NCBI RefSeq assembly: GCF_020097155.1 | Contig: NZ_CP083691.1 | Span: forward strand, 248,001 to 312,000 | DNA length: 64,000 bases | From: Micrococcus porci | Lineage (GTDB): Bacteria; Actinomycetota; Actinomycetes; Actinomycetales; Micrococcaceae | Reading direction: 5' to 3' | Shown: positions 53,995 through 61,180 of the stretch, in pieces | Layout: each line of letters begins with the position of its first letter | How positions within the stretch are numbered: the first letter of the stretch is position 1 | Made by a program: the position numbers and the translations under genes | Notes under the pieces: model-generated | Database searches by the model: none | What the model was told of the DNA's origin: nothing | Seen by the model: the letters and a program-made list of their open reading frames with translations, nothing else

Positions 53995-54354
53995 TCCGAG
54001 ACCGGCTGCCCGGCCGGCACGTGCCCGGTGATGCACGGCAAGGGCGCCTCCCTCCCGCACCCCACCTCCGGCGACGCCAACCAGCAGTGGTGGCCGAACC
54101 GCCTGAACCTGAAGATCCTGGCCAAGGAGCAGCAGGTCATCAACGCGCACGACGCGGACTTCGACTACCCGACGGCCTTCGCCGCGCTGGACCTGGACGA
54201 GGTCAAGAAGACCATCGCCGAGGTGCTCACCACCTCCAAGGACTGGTGGCCGGCCGACGTCGGCAACTACGGCCCCTTCATGATCCGCATGGCCTGGCAC
54301 TCCGCCGGCACCTACCGCTCCGGCGACGGCCGCGGCGGCGCCGGCACCGGCCAA
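53995..54354 (+). pseudogene. katG: katG remnant: N-terminal piece of catalase-peroxidase
   Basis: About 120 codons in one frame match the KatG N-terminus: [63 protein letters not shown] with the distal Arg-Trp-His triad, and RGGAGTGQ. KatG should continue for some 600 more residues, including the Tyr-Met crosslink and proximal His, but the match stops at Gln (54352-54354). No normal start lies between furA and the piece, so both ends appear damaged. A terminator follows. Confidence 0.9.
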
Positions 54355-54383
54355 CCTCTGACAGCCCGACCGGCCGCCGACGA

Positions 54384-54413
54384 CGGGCGTCCACCCCACC
54401 GGGTGGGCGCCCG
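54384..54413 (+). terminator. Terminator after the katG remnant
   Basis: CGGGCGTCCACCC and GGGTGGGCGCCCG form a 13-bp stem with one T-G pair and a 4-nt loop. It may be the original furA-katG terminator. Confidence 0.65.
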
Positions 54414-54445
54414 CTCAGCCTTCCCCCCGGGCGCGGGGCCGTGCC

Positions 54446-54451
54446 TACAGT
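54446..54451 (+). promoter_or_regulatory. -10 box of pgm, leaderless type
   Basis: TACAGT ends 6 nt before the ATG at 54458. Confidence 0.45.
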
Positions 54452-54457
54452 GACGGC

Positions 54458-56161
54458 ATGAGCACCCCCGCCGCCGGTCGCGCCGGCACCCCCGCCCTCC
54501 CCGAGGACCTCATCGACGTCGAGGCCCTCCTCGCCGCCTACCGGGACCTCCACCCGGACCCCGCCGACCCGGCCCAGAAGGTCGTGTTCGGCACGTCCGG
54601 ACACCGCGGGTCCGCGCTGAAGTCCTCCTTCAACGACGACCACATCGCCGCGATCACGCAGGCCGTCGTCGAGTACCGCGCGGAGCACGGGATCACCGGC
54701 GCGATCCTCGTGGGCAAGGACACGCACGCCCTCTCCGGGCCCGCGCAGGACACCGCGGTGCAGGTGCTGCTGGCCAACGACGTCGAGGTGCTGGTGGACT
54801 CCCGCGGCGGCTTCACGCCCACCCCGGCGGTCTCCCACGCGATCCTGCACCTGAACGCGGGCCGTGACCTGACGGCGGCGGGCTTCTCCGCGGACGGGGA
54901 CAACGCCGGCCTGGTGGACGGCCTGGTGATCACCCCGTCGCACAACCCGCCGGCGGACGGCGGCTTCAAGTACAACCCGCCGCACGGCGGGCCCGCGGAC
55001 ACGGACGCGACGTCCTGGATCGCGGCCCGCGCCAACGACCTGCTCGCCGCGCGCCTGGACGGCGTCACGCGCCTGGCCCCGGAGGACGTGGAGGGCCACG
55101 CGAAGCTCGGCTCCTTCGACTTCCTGGACCGCTACGTCACCGACCTGCCCCAGGTGATCGACCTGGACGCGATCCGCGAGGCCGGTGTGCGCATCGGCGC
55201 CGACCCCATGGGCGGCGCATCGGTGGCGTACTGGGGGGAGATCGGCCGCCGCCACGGCCTGGACCTGACCGTGGTGAACCCGGACGTGGACCCGCAGTTC
55301 GGGTTCATGACCCTGGACTGGGACGGGAAGATCCGCATGGACTGCTCGTCCCCGAACGCCATGGCCTCCCTGATCGAGCGCATGACCCCGGACGCGGACG
55401 GGCACGCGCCGTTCGACGTCGCCACGGGCAACGACGCCGACTCCGACCGGCACGGGATCGTCACCCCGGACGGGGGCCTGATGAACCCCAACCACTTCCT
55501 CGCCGTCTCGATCGACTACCTGTACCGGAACCGCTCGCAGTGGCCGCAGAACGCCGGCGTGGGCAAGACGCTGGTGTCCTCCTCGATGATCGACCGCGTG
55601 GCCACAGACCTCGGACGCGAGCTCGTGGAGGTGCCGGTGGGCTTCAAGTGGTTCGTGCCGGGGCTGCTCTCCGGGACGGGCGTGTTCGGCGGCGAGGAGT
55701 CCGCGGGTGCGTCCTTCGTGAAGTTCGACGGCGGCGCGTGGTCCACGGACAAGGACGGCCTGCTGCTGTGCCTCCTGGCCGCGGAGATCCAGGCCGTCAC
55801 CGGCCAGTCCCCGTCCGAGCGGTACCGCGACCTCGTGGCGCTGCACGGCGACCCCGCCTACGCACGCATCGACGCCCCGGCCACCGCGGAGCAGAAGGCC
55901 GCGCTCAAGGCCCTCTCCCCCGACGACGTCACCGCCACCGAGCTGGCCGGGGAGACGATCCTGGCCGCCCTCACCAACGCGCCCGGCAACGACGCCCCGA
56001 TCGGCGGGCTCAAGGTGGTCACCAAGAACGCGTGGTTCGCGGCCCGCCCCTCCGGCACGGAGGACGTGTACAAGATCTACGCCGAGTCCTTCCTGGGCGA
56101 GGAGCACCTGAAGCAGGTGCAGCAGGAGGCGCAGGCGATCGTCGACGCGGTGATCTCCTGA
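54458..56161 (+). CDS. pgm: Phosphoglucomutase, alpha-D-glucose-phosphate specific
   Basis: 567 aa. Interconverts glucose-1- and glucose-6-phosphate. Active-site phosphoserine loop [14 protein letters not shown], metal loop [10 protein letters not shown], sugar-binding loop [10 protein letters not shown] and phosphate-binding [10 protein letters not shown] are all intact and in order. Length matches the E. coli Pgm branch. No operon partners; a repeat cluster follows directly. Confidence 0.97.
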   Translation: MSTPAAGRAGTPALPEDLIDVEALLAAYRDLHPDPADPAQKVVFGTSGHRGSALKSSFNDDHIAAITQAVVEYRAEHGITGAILVGKDTHALSGPAQDTAVQVLLANDVEVLVDSRGGFTPTPAVSHAILHLNAGRDLTAAGFSADGDNAGLVDGLVITPSHNPPADGGFKYNPPHGGPADTDATSWIAARANDLLAARLDGVTRLAPEDVEGHAKLGSFDFLDRYVTDLPQVIDLDAIREAGVRIGADPMGGASVAYWGEIGRRHGLDLTVVNPDVDPQFGFMTLDWDGKIRMDCSSPNAMASLIERMTPDADGHAPFDVATGNDADSDRHGIVTPDGGLMNPNHFLAVSIDYLYRNRSQWPQNAGVGKTLVSSSMIDRVATDLGRELVEVPVGFKWFVPGLLSGTGVFGGEESAGASFVKFDGGAWSTDKDGLLLCLLAAEIQAVTGQSPSERYRDLVALHGDPAYARIDAPATAEQKAALKALSPDDVTATELAGETILAALTNAPGNDAPIGGLKVVTKNAWFAARPSGTEDVYKIYAESFLGEEHLKQVQQEAQAIVDAVIS

Positions 56162-56170
56162 CCCCCTGAC

Positions 56171-56281
56171 GCTTTCGTTCGGGAAACGGCGGCGTGTCGC
56201 ACCGTTTTCGTTCGGGAAACAGCCGCGCGGGCGCCGTTTCCCGAACGAAAAGACCCTGGGGGCGCCGTCTTCCGAACGAAA
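56171..56281. repeat. Cluster of four repeat copies, two direct and two inverted
   Basis: Forward copies at 56171-56190 and 56205-56224 share TTTCGTTCGGGAAAC; inverted copies at 56231-56252 and 56261-56281 read GCCGTTTCCCGAACGAAAAG and GCCGTCTTCCGAACGAAAG. They can pair into a long hairpin after pgm. The GACACGCCG core appears on the minus strand at 56190-56198. Confidence 0.85.
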
Positions 56282-56341
56282 GTGCACGGGTCGCGCGGGG
56301 GACGACGGCGCCACGCCCTGCCGCCGCACAGGGCCGCTCGG

Positions 56342-56347
56342 TAGCGT
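56342..56347 (+). promoter_or_regulatory. -10 box of the aldehyde dehydrogenase gene, leaderless type
   Basis: TAGCGT ends 6 nt before the ATG at 56354. Confidence 0.5.
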
Positions 56348-56353
56348 GGCCGC

Positions 56354-57859
56354 ATGAGTACGCAGCCCCCCGGCCTGACCACGGACTCCCCCGACTCCCC
56401 CGCCGACGATCCCGTCCGCGAGCCGTTGCCCACCGAGGCCCTGCCGATCGCGCCGGCCGGGCCCCGACCCGAGGAGCCGCGGGCCGCCGTCGAGCGTCTG
56501 CGCGCCGCCGCCCGCTCCCGCGCCGCCCACCCGCGCGCGGTGCGGGTGCGCCAGCTCAAGGGCCTGAAGCGGATGCTGACCGAGCACGCGGACCGGTTCG
56601 TCGCGGCGCTCGGCACGGACCTGGGCAAGCCGTCCACCGAGGCGCTGATCACGGAGATCGTCTCGGTGCGCTCCGAGGTGGACCACGCACTGCTGCACCT
56701 GACCGACTGGATGGAGCCGCGGCCCGTGAAGCTGCCGCTAGCCCTGCGGCCCGCGAGCGCGGAGGTCCGGCCGCGGCCCAAGGGTCTCGTGCTGGTCATC
56801 GGCGCGTGGAACTACCCGGTGCAGCTCGCACTCGCCCCGGTCGTGGGCGCGCTGGCGGCCGGCAACACGGTGGTGCTCAGCCCGTCGGAGAAGGCCCCGG
56901 CCACGGCGGCGGCGCTGCGGGAGCTGGTGCCGCAGTACCTGGACTCCGCGCTGGTCTCCGTGGTGGCGGGCGGCAAGGACTGCAACACCGAGCTGCTGGC
57001 GGAGCCGTGGGACCACATCCTCTACACCGGCGGGGAGCGCGTGGGCCGGATCGTCTACGAGGCGGCGGCGAAGACCCTCTCCCCCGTGACGCTCGAGCTG
57101 GGCGGCAAGTCGCCGGCGGTGGTGACGCCGTCGCGGAACACGGGCGCGATGGCCCGCCGCATCACGTGGGCGAAGTTCACCAACGCGGGTCAGACGTGCG
57201 TGGCCCCGGACTACGTGCTGGCCGTCGGCGAGGCCGCGCTGCGTCAGATGACCGCCGAGCTCCCCGCAGCCCTGCGCGAGTTCTACGGCGACGACCCCCG
57301 CGCGTCGAGGGACTACGGCCGGCTCATCTCCGCCGAGCACGCGGAGCGGTTGCGGGAGATGCTCCAGGCGGACCTCGACGCCGGCGCCGAGCTGTTCGTC
57401 GGCGGCGACGTGGACGTAGCGGGGCGGTACATGGCGCCGACCGTGGTGACGGGCGTCAAGCCGGACGGCGCGCTCATGCAGGAGGAGCTGTTCGGCCCGA
57501 TCCTGCCCGTGCTGACCGTGGACACCTTCCAGGACGCCCTCGACTTCATCGCGGAGCGCCCGCACCCGCTGGCCGCGTACCTGTTCACGGACCGGCCGAG
57601 CTACCACCGCGCGTTCGACGACCAGGTGCAGGCCGGCGGCCTCGGCTACGACGTCGGCCTGCTGCACGCCGGCATCGCGACGCTGCCGTTCGGCGGGATC
57701 GGCGCGTCCGGGATGGGCGCGTACCACGGCATCCACGGGTTCGAGACGTTCTCCCACCTGCGCCCGTCCATCGCGAAGTCGGACCAGGTGGACACGCTCA
57801 AGACCGCCTACCCGCCGTACGGGCGGATGAAGCGGGCGCTGCTGCCGAAGATGCTCTGA
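56354..57859 (+). CDS. Aldehyde dehydrogenase, class 3-like
   Basis: 501 aa. Oxidises aldehydes with NAD(P). Active-site Cys in FTNAGQTCVAPDYVL, catalytic Glu in LELGGKSP, cofactor region LVIGAWNYPVQLALAP, and PFGGIGASGMGAYHG near the end. The short-spaced layout fits the ALDH3/fatty-aldehyde branch. An N-terminal Pro/Glu-rich extension of about 40 residues is not conserved. The usual FTGS segment reads YTGGERVG. Confidence 0.95.
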   Translation: MSTQPPGLTTDSPDSPADDPVREPLPTEALPIAPAGPRPEEPRAAVERLRAAARSRAAHPRAVRVRQLKGLKRMLTEHADRFVAALGTDLGKPSTEALITEIVSVRSEVDHALLHLTDWMEPRPVKLPLALRPASAEVRPRPKGLVLVIGAWNYPVQLALAPVVGALAAGNTVVLSPSEKAPATAAALRELVPQYLDSALVSVVAGGKDCNTELLAEPWDHILYTGGERVGRIVYEAAAKTLSPVTLELGGKSPAVVTPSRNTGAMARRITWAKFTNAGQTCVAPDYVLAVGEAALRQMTAELPAALREFYGDDPRASRDYGRLISAEHAERLREMLQADLDAGAELFVGGDVDVAGRYMAPTVVTGVKPDGALMQEELFGPILPVLTVDTFQDALDFIAERPHPLAAYLFTDRPSYHRAFDDQVQAGGLGYDVGLLHAGIATLPFGGIGASGMGAYHGIHGFETFSHLRPSIAKSDQVDTLKTAYPPYGRMKRALLPKML

Positions 57860-57869
57860 GGGGGCGGGG

Positions 57870-57895
57870 AGCGCTTTCGTGCGGGAAACGGGAGG
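57870..57895. repeat. 26-bp inverted repeat, left copy
   Basis: Begins GCGCTTTCGTGCGGGAAACG. Its exact reverse complement lies at 58619-58644 and a one-mismatch version at 58586-58611, enclosing the lipoprotein gene. Confidence 0.9.
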
Positions 57896-57942
57896 CTCCG
57901 CGGAGGTCCCGTCCGGGCCTTCCCGCGCCCGCGCAACGGGCC

Positions 57943-57948
57943 TAGGCT
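57943..57948 (+). promoter_or_regulatory. -10 box of the lipoprotein gene
   Basis: TAGGCT about 43 nt before the GTG at 57992, giving a normal leader with a GAGAGGAG ribosome site, unlike the leaderless genes nearby. Confidence 0.4.
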
Positions 57949-57991
57949 GGCCTCCATCGACCCCGCCGGGGTCCTCTCGAGAGGAGCCGCC

Positions 57992-58552
57992 GTGCGACCC
58001 TCCGCTCCCCCGCGCCGGCCGCGCGTGACCCGGATGGCGGCCATGACCGCCGTCGTCGTCCTGGGCGTGGCCGGGTGCGCCGGCCCCGAGGGCCGCACCG
58101 GCACGACGACGACGGACGGGCCCGGCACGTCCACGTCCCCGCCGCCGGTAGTCCAGCAGTCCGAGGCGGCCGCGCACCCGGCCGACAACCTGCCCCTGGG
58201 GGACGAGGCGTGGGCCGTGGTGTCGCTGACCCGCGGCGGCGAGGCGCTCGACCCCGGCCCGTGGCGTCAGGTGCGCATCGACACGTCGGAGCCGTTCATC
58301 CTCGCCATGCCGGAGCTGTGCCCGCAGCCGCGGTTCGGGATCACCGCGGTCACGGAGTCGGCGTGGGAGGCCACCCCGGACGTGGCCCAGCCGGCGATCG
58401 GCTGCGTCTCCGGCCACGAGGACGAGGCTGCGGTCGCCGCCCTGCGGGAGCTCTTCGACGGGACCGTCCAGGTGACGCCCCCGGGCGGGGCCGACGTCGA
58501 GGTGCGGCTGCGCCGCGCGGACGTGGAGCTGGTGCTGTCAGAGGAGCGGTGA
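57992..58552 (+). CDS. Putative lipoprotein
   Basis: 186 aa. A basic n-region, a hydrophobic stretch and the lipobox LGVAGC (Cys about residue 29) mark lipid attachment and export. A Thr/Pro/Ser linker follows, then a beta-rich domain (DEAWAVVSLTRGGEALDPG, FILAMPELCPQPRFGI) with Cys residues that may form a disulphide. Family not recognised. GTG start after GAGAGGAG. The gene is bracketed by inverted copies of the 26-bp repeat. Confidence 0.75.
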   Translation: MRPSAPPRRPRVTRMAAMTAVVVLGVAGCAGPEGRTGTTTTDGPGTSTSPPPVVQQSEAAAHPADNLPLGDEAWAVVSLTRGGEALDPGPWRQVRIDTSEPFILAMPELCPQPRFGITAVTESAWEATPDVAQPAIGCVSGHEDEAAVAALRELFDGTVQVTPPGGADVEVRLRRADVELVLSEER

Positions 58553-58585
58553 AGGGCGTCGGGCGGGGCACCGGGCGGGCGGCAA

Positions 58586-58644
58586 GCCTCCCGTTTCCCG
58601 TACGAAAGCGCCCCGGAAGCCTCCCGTTTCCCGCACGAAAGCGC
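58586..58644. repeat. Two tandem right copies of the 26-bp repeat
   Basis: 58586-58611 and 58619-58644, both starting GCCTCCCGTTTCCCG and differing at one base, inverted relative to 57870-57895. The second is a perfect reverse complement of the left copy. Confidence 0.9.
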
Positions 58645-58662
58645 GGGGCGGCGGGTCGGGGG

Positions 58663-59565
58663 TCAGTGCTGGGGCCAGATCCCGCGCGTCGTGAAGACGT
58701 CGGCGAGGACGTCCGCGCGGTCGGTCATGATGCCGTCGACGCCGAGGGCGAGGAGGCGGTGCATCTCGTCCGGCTCGTCGATCACCCACACGTGCACGGG
58801 CAGCCCGGCCGCGTGGCAGCGCCGCACGAAGTCCGCGGTGACCACGCGGACGCGGCCGTGGCGCACGGGGACCTGCACGCAGTCGACGTCGAGGGCGTGG
58901 CGGGCCAGCCAGCGCGTGAGCCCCACCGGGCCGAGCGCCACCAGCGCCGCGATGGCGGCGGCCCCGCCCGGCGTCGCCACGCGGCCCGGGCCGAACGCGC
59001 GGTCCTCGTGGCCCAGCGCGGCGGGCGCCCGGCGGAACGCGCGGCGGCGCGAGTCGTGGAACGAGGCGACGAGGACCCGCTCCCACGCCTCGTGCTCCGC
59101 GAGCAGGCGGGCCATGGCGGGGGCCGCGGCGCGGTCCTTGAGGTCCACGTTGAGCCGGGCCTCGGGCAGGGCGGCGAGCAGGTCGGCGAAGCGCAGCAGC
59201 GGCTCCCCGCCGACGTGGACCTCGGTGAGCCCGTGCCACGTGTGCTCCTGAAGGCGGCCGCGGCCGGTGGTCACGCGCTCCAGCGTCTCGTCGTGGAAGA
59301 CGACCAGCTCGCCGTCCGACGTCGTGCGCACGTCCAGCTCGAGGTAGGCGAAGCCGGCGTCGTGCGCGGCCTGGAAGGCGGCGAGCGAGTTCTCCCGCCC
59401 GACGTCGGCGCCCCGGTGCGCGAACCCCAGCGGCCAGCCCTCGCGCCCGGGGGCGGAGTCGGCGAGGTAGGCGGGGGCGGGGCGGGCCGGTGGAGGGGTG
59501 GAGGAGGGTCCAGAAGAGGGTGGGCGGATGCTGGACGCCGCGAGAGATCCCGAGCTGTCCTCCAT
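58663..59565 (-). CDS. Glycerophosphodiester phosphodiesterase family protein
   Basis: 300 aa, no signal peptide. GDPD hallmarks LGFAHRGADVGRENS, LELDVRTTSDGELVVFHDETLERVT and LNVDLKD are present, with the C-terminal VWVIDEPDEMHRLLALGVDGIMTDR. The only in-frame ATG before the domain is at 59565 and lies inside the long palindrome at 59550-59622; there is no clear ribosome site, so the start is uncertain. A second, secreted GDPD is at 20399. Confidence 0.88.
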   Translation of the reverse strand: MEDSSGSLAASSIRPPSSGPSSTPPPARPAPAYLADSAPGREGWPLGFAHRGADVGRENSLAAFQAAHDAGFAYLELDVRTTSDGELVVFHDETLERVTTGRGRLQEHTWHGLTEVHVGGEPLLRFADLLAALPEARLNVDLKDRAAAPAMARLLAEHEAWERVLVASFHDSRRRAFRRAPAALGHEDRAFGPGRVATPGGAAAIAALVALGPVGLTRWLARHALDVDCVQVPVRHGRVRVVTADFVRRCHAAGLPVHVWVIDEPDEMHRLLALGVDGIMTDRADVLADVFTTRGIWPQH

Positions 59566-59654
59566 CTGGCCGTTATGAGGCGTGAAATCGCCCTCATAAC
59601 GGCACTCTGCAGGACAGCTCGGACAGGGAACGGCCATCTGCAGGACAGCTCGGG
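59550..59654. repeat. Long palindrome plus third half-copy
   Basis: 31-nt arms 59550-59580 and 59592-59622, outer part CCGAGCTGTCC / GGACAGCTCGG and inner part CCGTTATGAGG / CCTCATAACGG, separated by 11 nt. A further direct half-copy ending AGGACAGCTCGGG is at 59630-59654. Not related in sequence to the other repeat family. Confidence 0.85.
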
Positions 59655-59735
59655 CACCATTCGGGGACCGAGCGGACCTTGCGCGCATCGAAGGCGAGAC
59701 GGACGGTTCCCTCGCGATGGCGCACGATGGGACGC

Positions 59736-61028
59736 ATGGGGGATGACAACGCACGCATGATCCGACGCTTCCGCAGCAGCTCGACGAGGCGCCCGCTCCA
59801 CAGGTCTCTGACCCGCCGCGGCACCCGATCACGCAGGAGGCTCCACACCGACGATCGGGTGTCATTGCCTCCGAGTTCCGTCGCAGGGTTGTTCGTGGTG
59901 CCCTTCTTGGCCACGCATCTCTTCGCTTGGGGACTCTTCGCTTCTGTCTATCTGATCGCACACCCGGGAGGCGATTCCGTCTTCACCGCCTCCATGTGGA
60001 GATTCACCACCGATGTGGCGGTGAACGCCGGTCTGGCCATGGAGGATTCGCTCCTGGCCCTGACCTCCACGGGCGTGACCGTGACGGTCGCCTTGTACAT
60101 TCCGGTGGCAGCCGGGCAGTTGGTCAGCCCCCGAGGCGGCGGTGAAACCCAGCGTCGCCTGGGAAGCCTCGCTCTCGCGACGTCGGGTGTGTTCGCGGGT
60201 ATCACGACGGGGGCGTACATCGCATCGATGACCCACGGGGCCCACCCGGCATCGATGATTCCCGAGCTCCTCCTCCAAGGGCTCATGATCGCCCTGTCGC
60301 TTCAGCTGGGAACGCATCTCTTCGACGATCGGGAGGAACTGCGATCCCGCTTGGAGGACGACGAACGCAGACTCGAGATGCAGCTCAGCGACGCCGCCCT
60401 GAACTCGCTGTCCGACGACATCCGAGGAAAGCTCGGCGGTGACTTCACTCTCCCTCCGACGCGCCAGTGGGCGAAGGCCGCCCGCACGCTGACCCTCCGA
60501 CGAATCCTGCGTCTGCTCATCTGGGTCTTCGGCTACCTACTGGCCGGTGCATTCCTCGGCGCGTTGACGTTCGCGTGCACCTCTCTGACGCTGGAGCGCG
60601 AATGGGATGCCAGGACCCTTGCTTTGGGCGCGCTCATCGGGATCTACGCGCATTTCGCAAGTGGGATGATCACCTACCACGACCAGTCCACTCCAGCCTT
60701 GAGATGGCTGGTACGAGCCATGGGAGCCACCATCTGGCTCTTGTTGCTCGCGACTGGTCTCGTGCTCCTGTCCGCATCGCCCTCGCAAGGCAGCGCTTCC
60801 TTGGGCACCGCGGTGCTCGGAGTCATCCATGTCCTGTGGCGGCGTAGGTCACCGGGCGAACAAGGTCTGCGGCTCTCACCCTTCATGCTGTCCCATCGCA
60901 TCAACACGACCCTCGCTGAAGAAGCACTCACCAGCGTGTGGTCCAGGCAGCTTCACGCCGGCATCCTGCCGCGTCCCCTTCTCGGGACGACCTGCCGGAC
61001 TTCGCCCTTGAGGGATGCTGCTCGCTGA
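59736..61028 (+). CDS. Polytopic membrane protein of unknown family
   Basis: 430 aa. An Arg-rich N-terminus, four membrane helices (VVPFLATHLFAWGLFASVYL, VTVTVALYIPVAAGQLV, ATSGVFAGITTGAYIASM, LLLQGLMIALSLQLG), a charged coiled loop of about 70 residues (DDREELRSRLEDDERRLEMQL), then four more helices and a short tail. ATG at 59736 chosen among several (59727, 59736, 59757). Noticeably lower G+C and different codon choice than the genes to its left suggest acquisition. Function unknown. Confidence 0.65.
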   Translation: MGDDNARMIRRFRSSSTRRPLHRSLTRRGTRSRRRLHTDDRVSLPPSSVAGLFVVPFLATHLFAWGLFASVYLIAHPGGDSVFTASMWRFTTDVAVNAGLAMEDSLLALTSTGVTVTVALYIPVAAGQLVSPRGGGETQRRLGSLALATSGVFAGITTGAYIASMTHGAHPASMIPELLLQGLMIALSLQLGTHLFDDREELRSRLEDDERRLEMQLSDAALNSLSDDIRGKLGGDFTLPPTRQWAKAARTLTLRRILRLLIWVFGYLLAGAFLGALTFACTSLTLEREWDARTLALGALIGIYAHFASGMITYHDQSTPALRWLVRAMGATIWLLLLATGLVLLSASPSQGSASLGTAVLGVIHVLWRRRSPGEQGLRLSPFMLSHRINTTLAEEALTSVWSRQLHAGILPRPLLGTTCRTSPLRDAAR

Positions 61029-61180
61029 GCACCCCTCACCCCAGCAGCGTGGACCGCTTCCCGGACCAGCTGACGGCCAGGACGTGGCGGGCACCGCGGC
61101 CAACACTCCCGTGTGGCATCGCTGTGCAGAGTTCTCCTGACGACTATGGTCGACACAACGGCCGTCAGGAAGGTTGGTCC

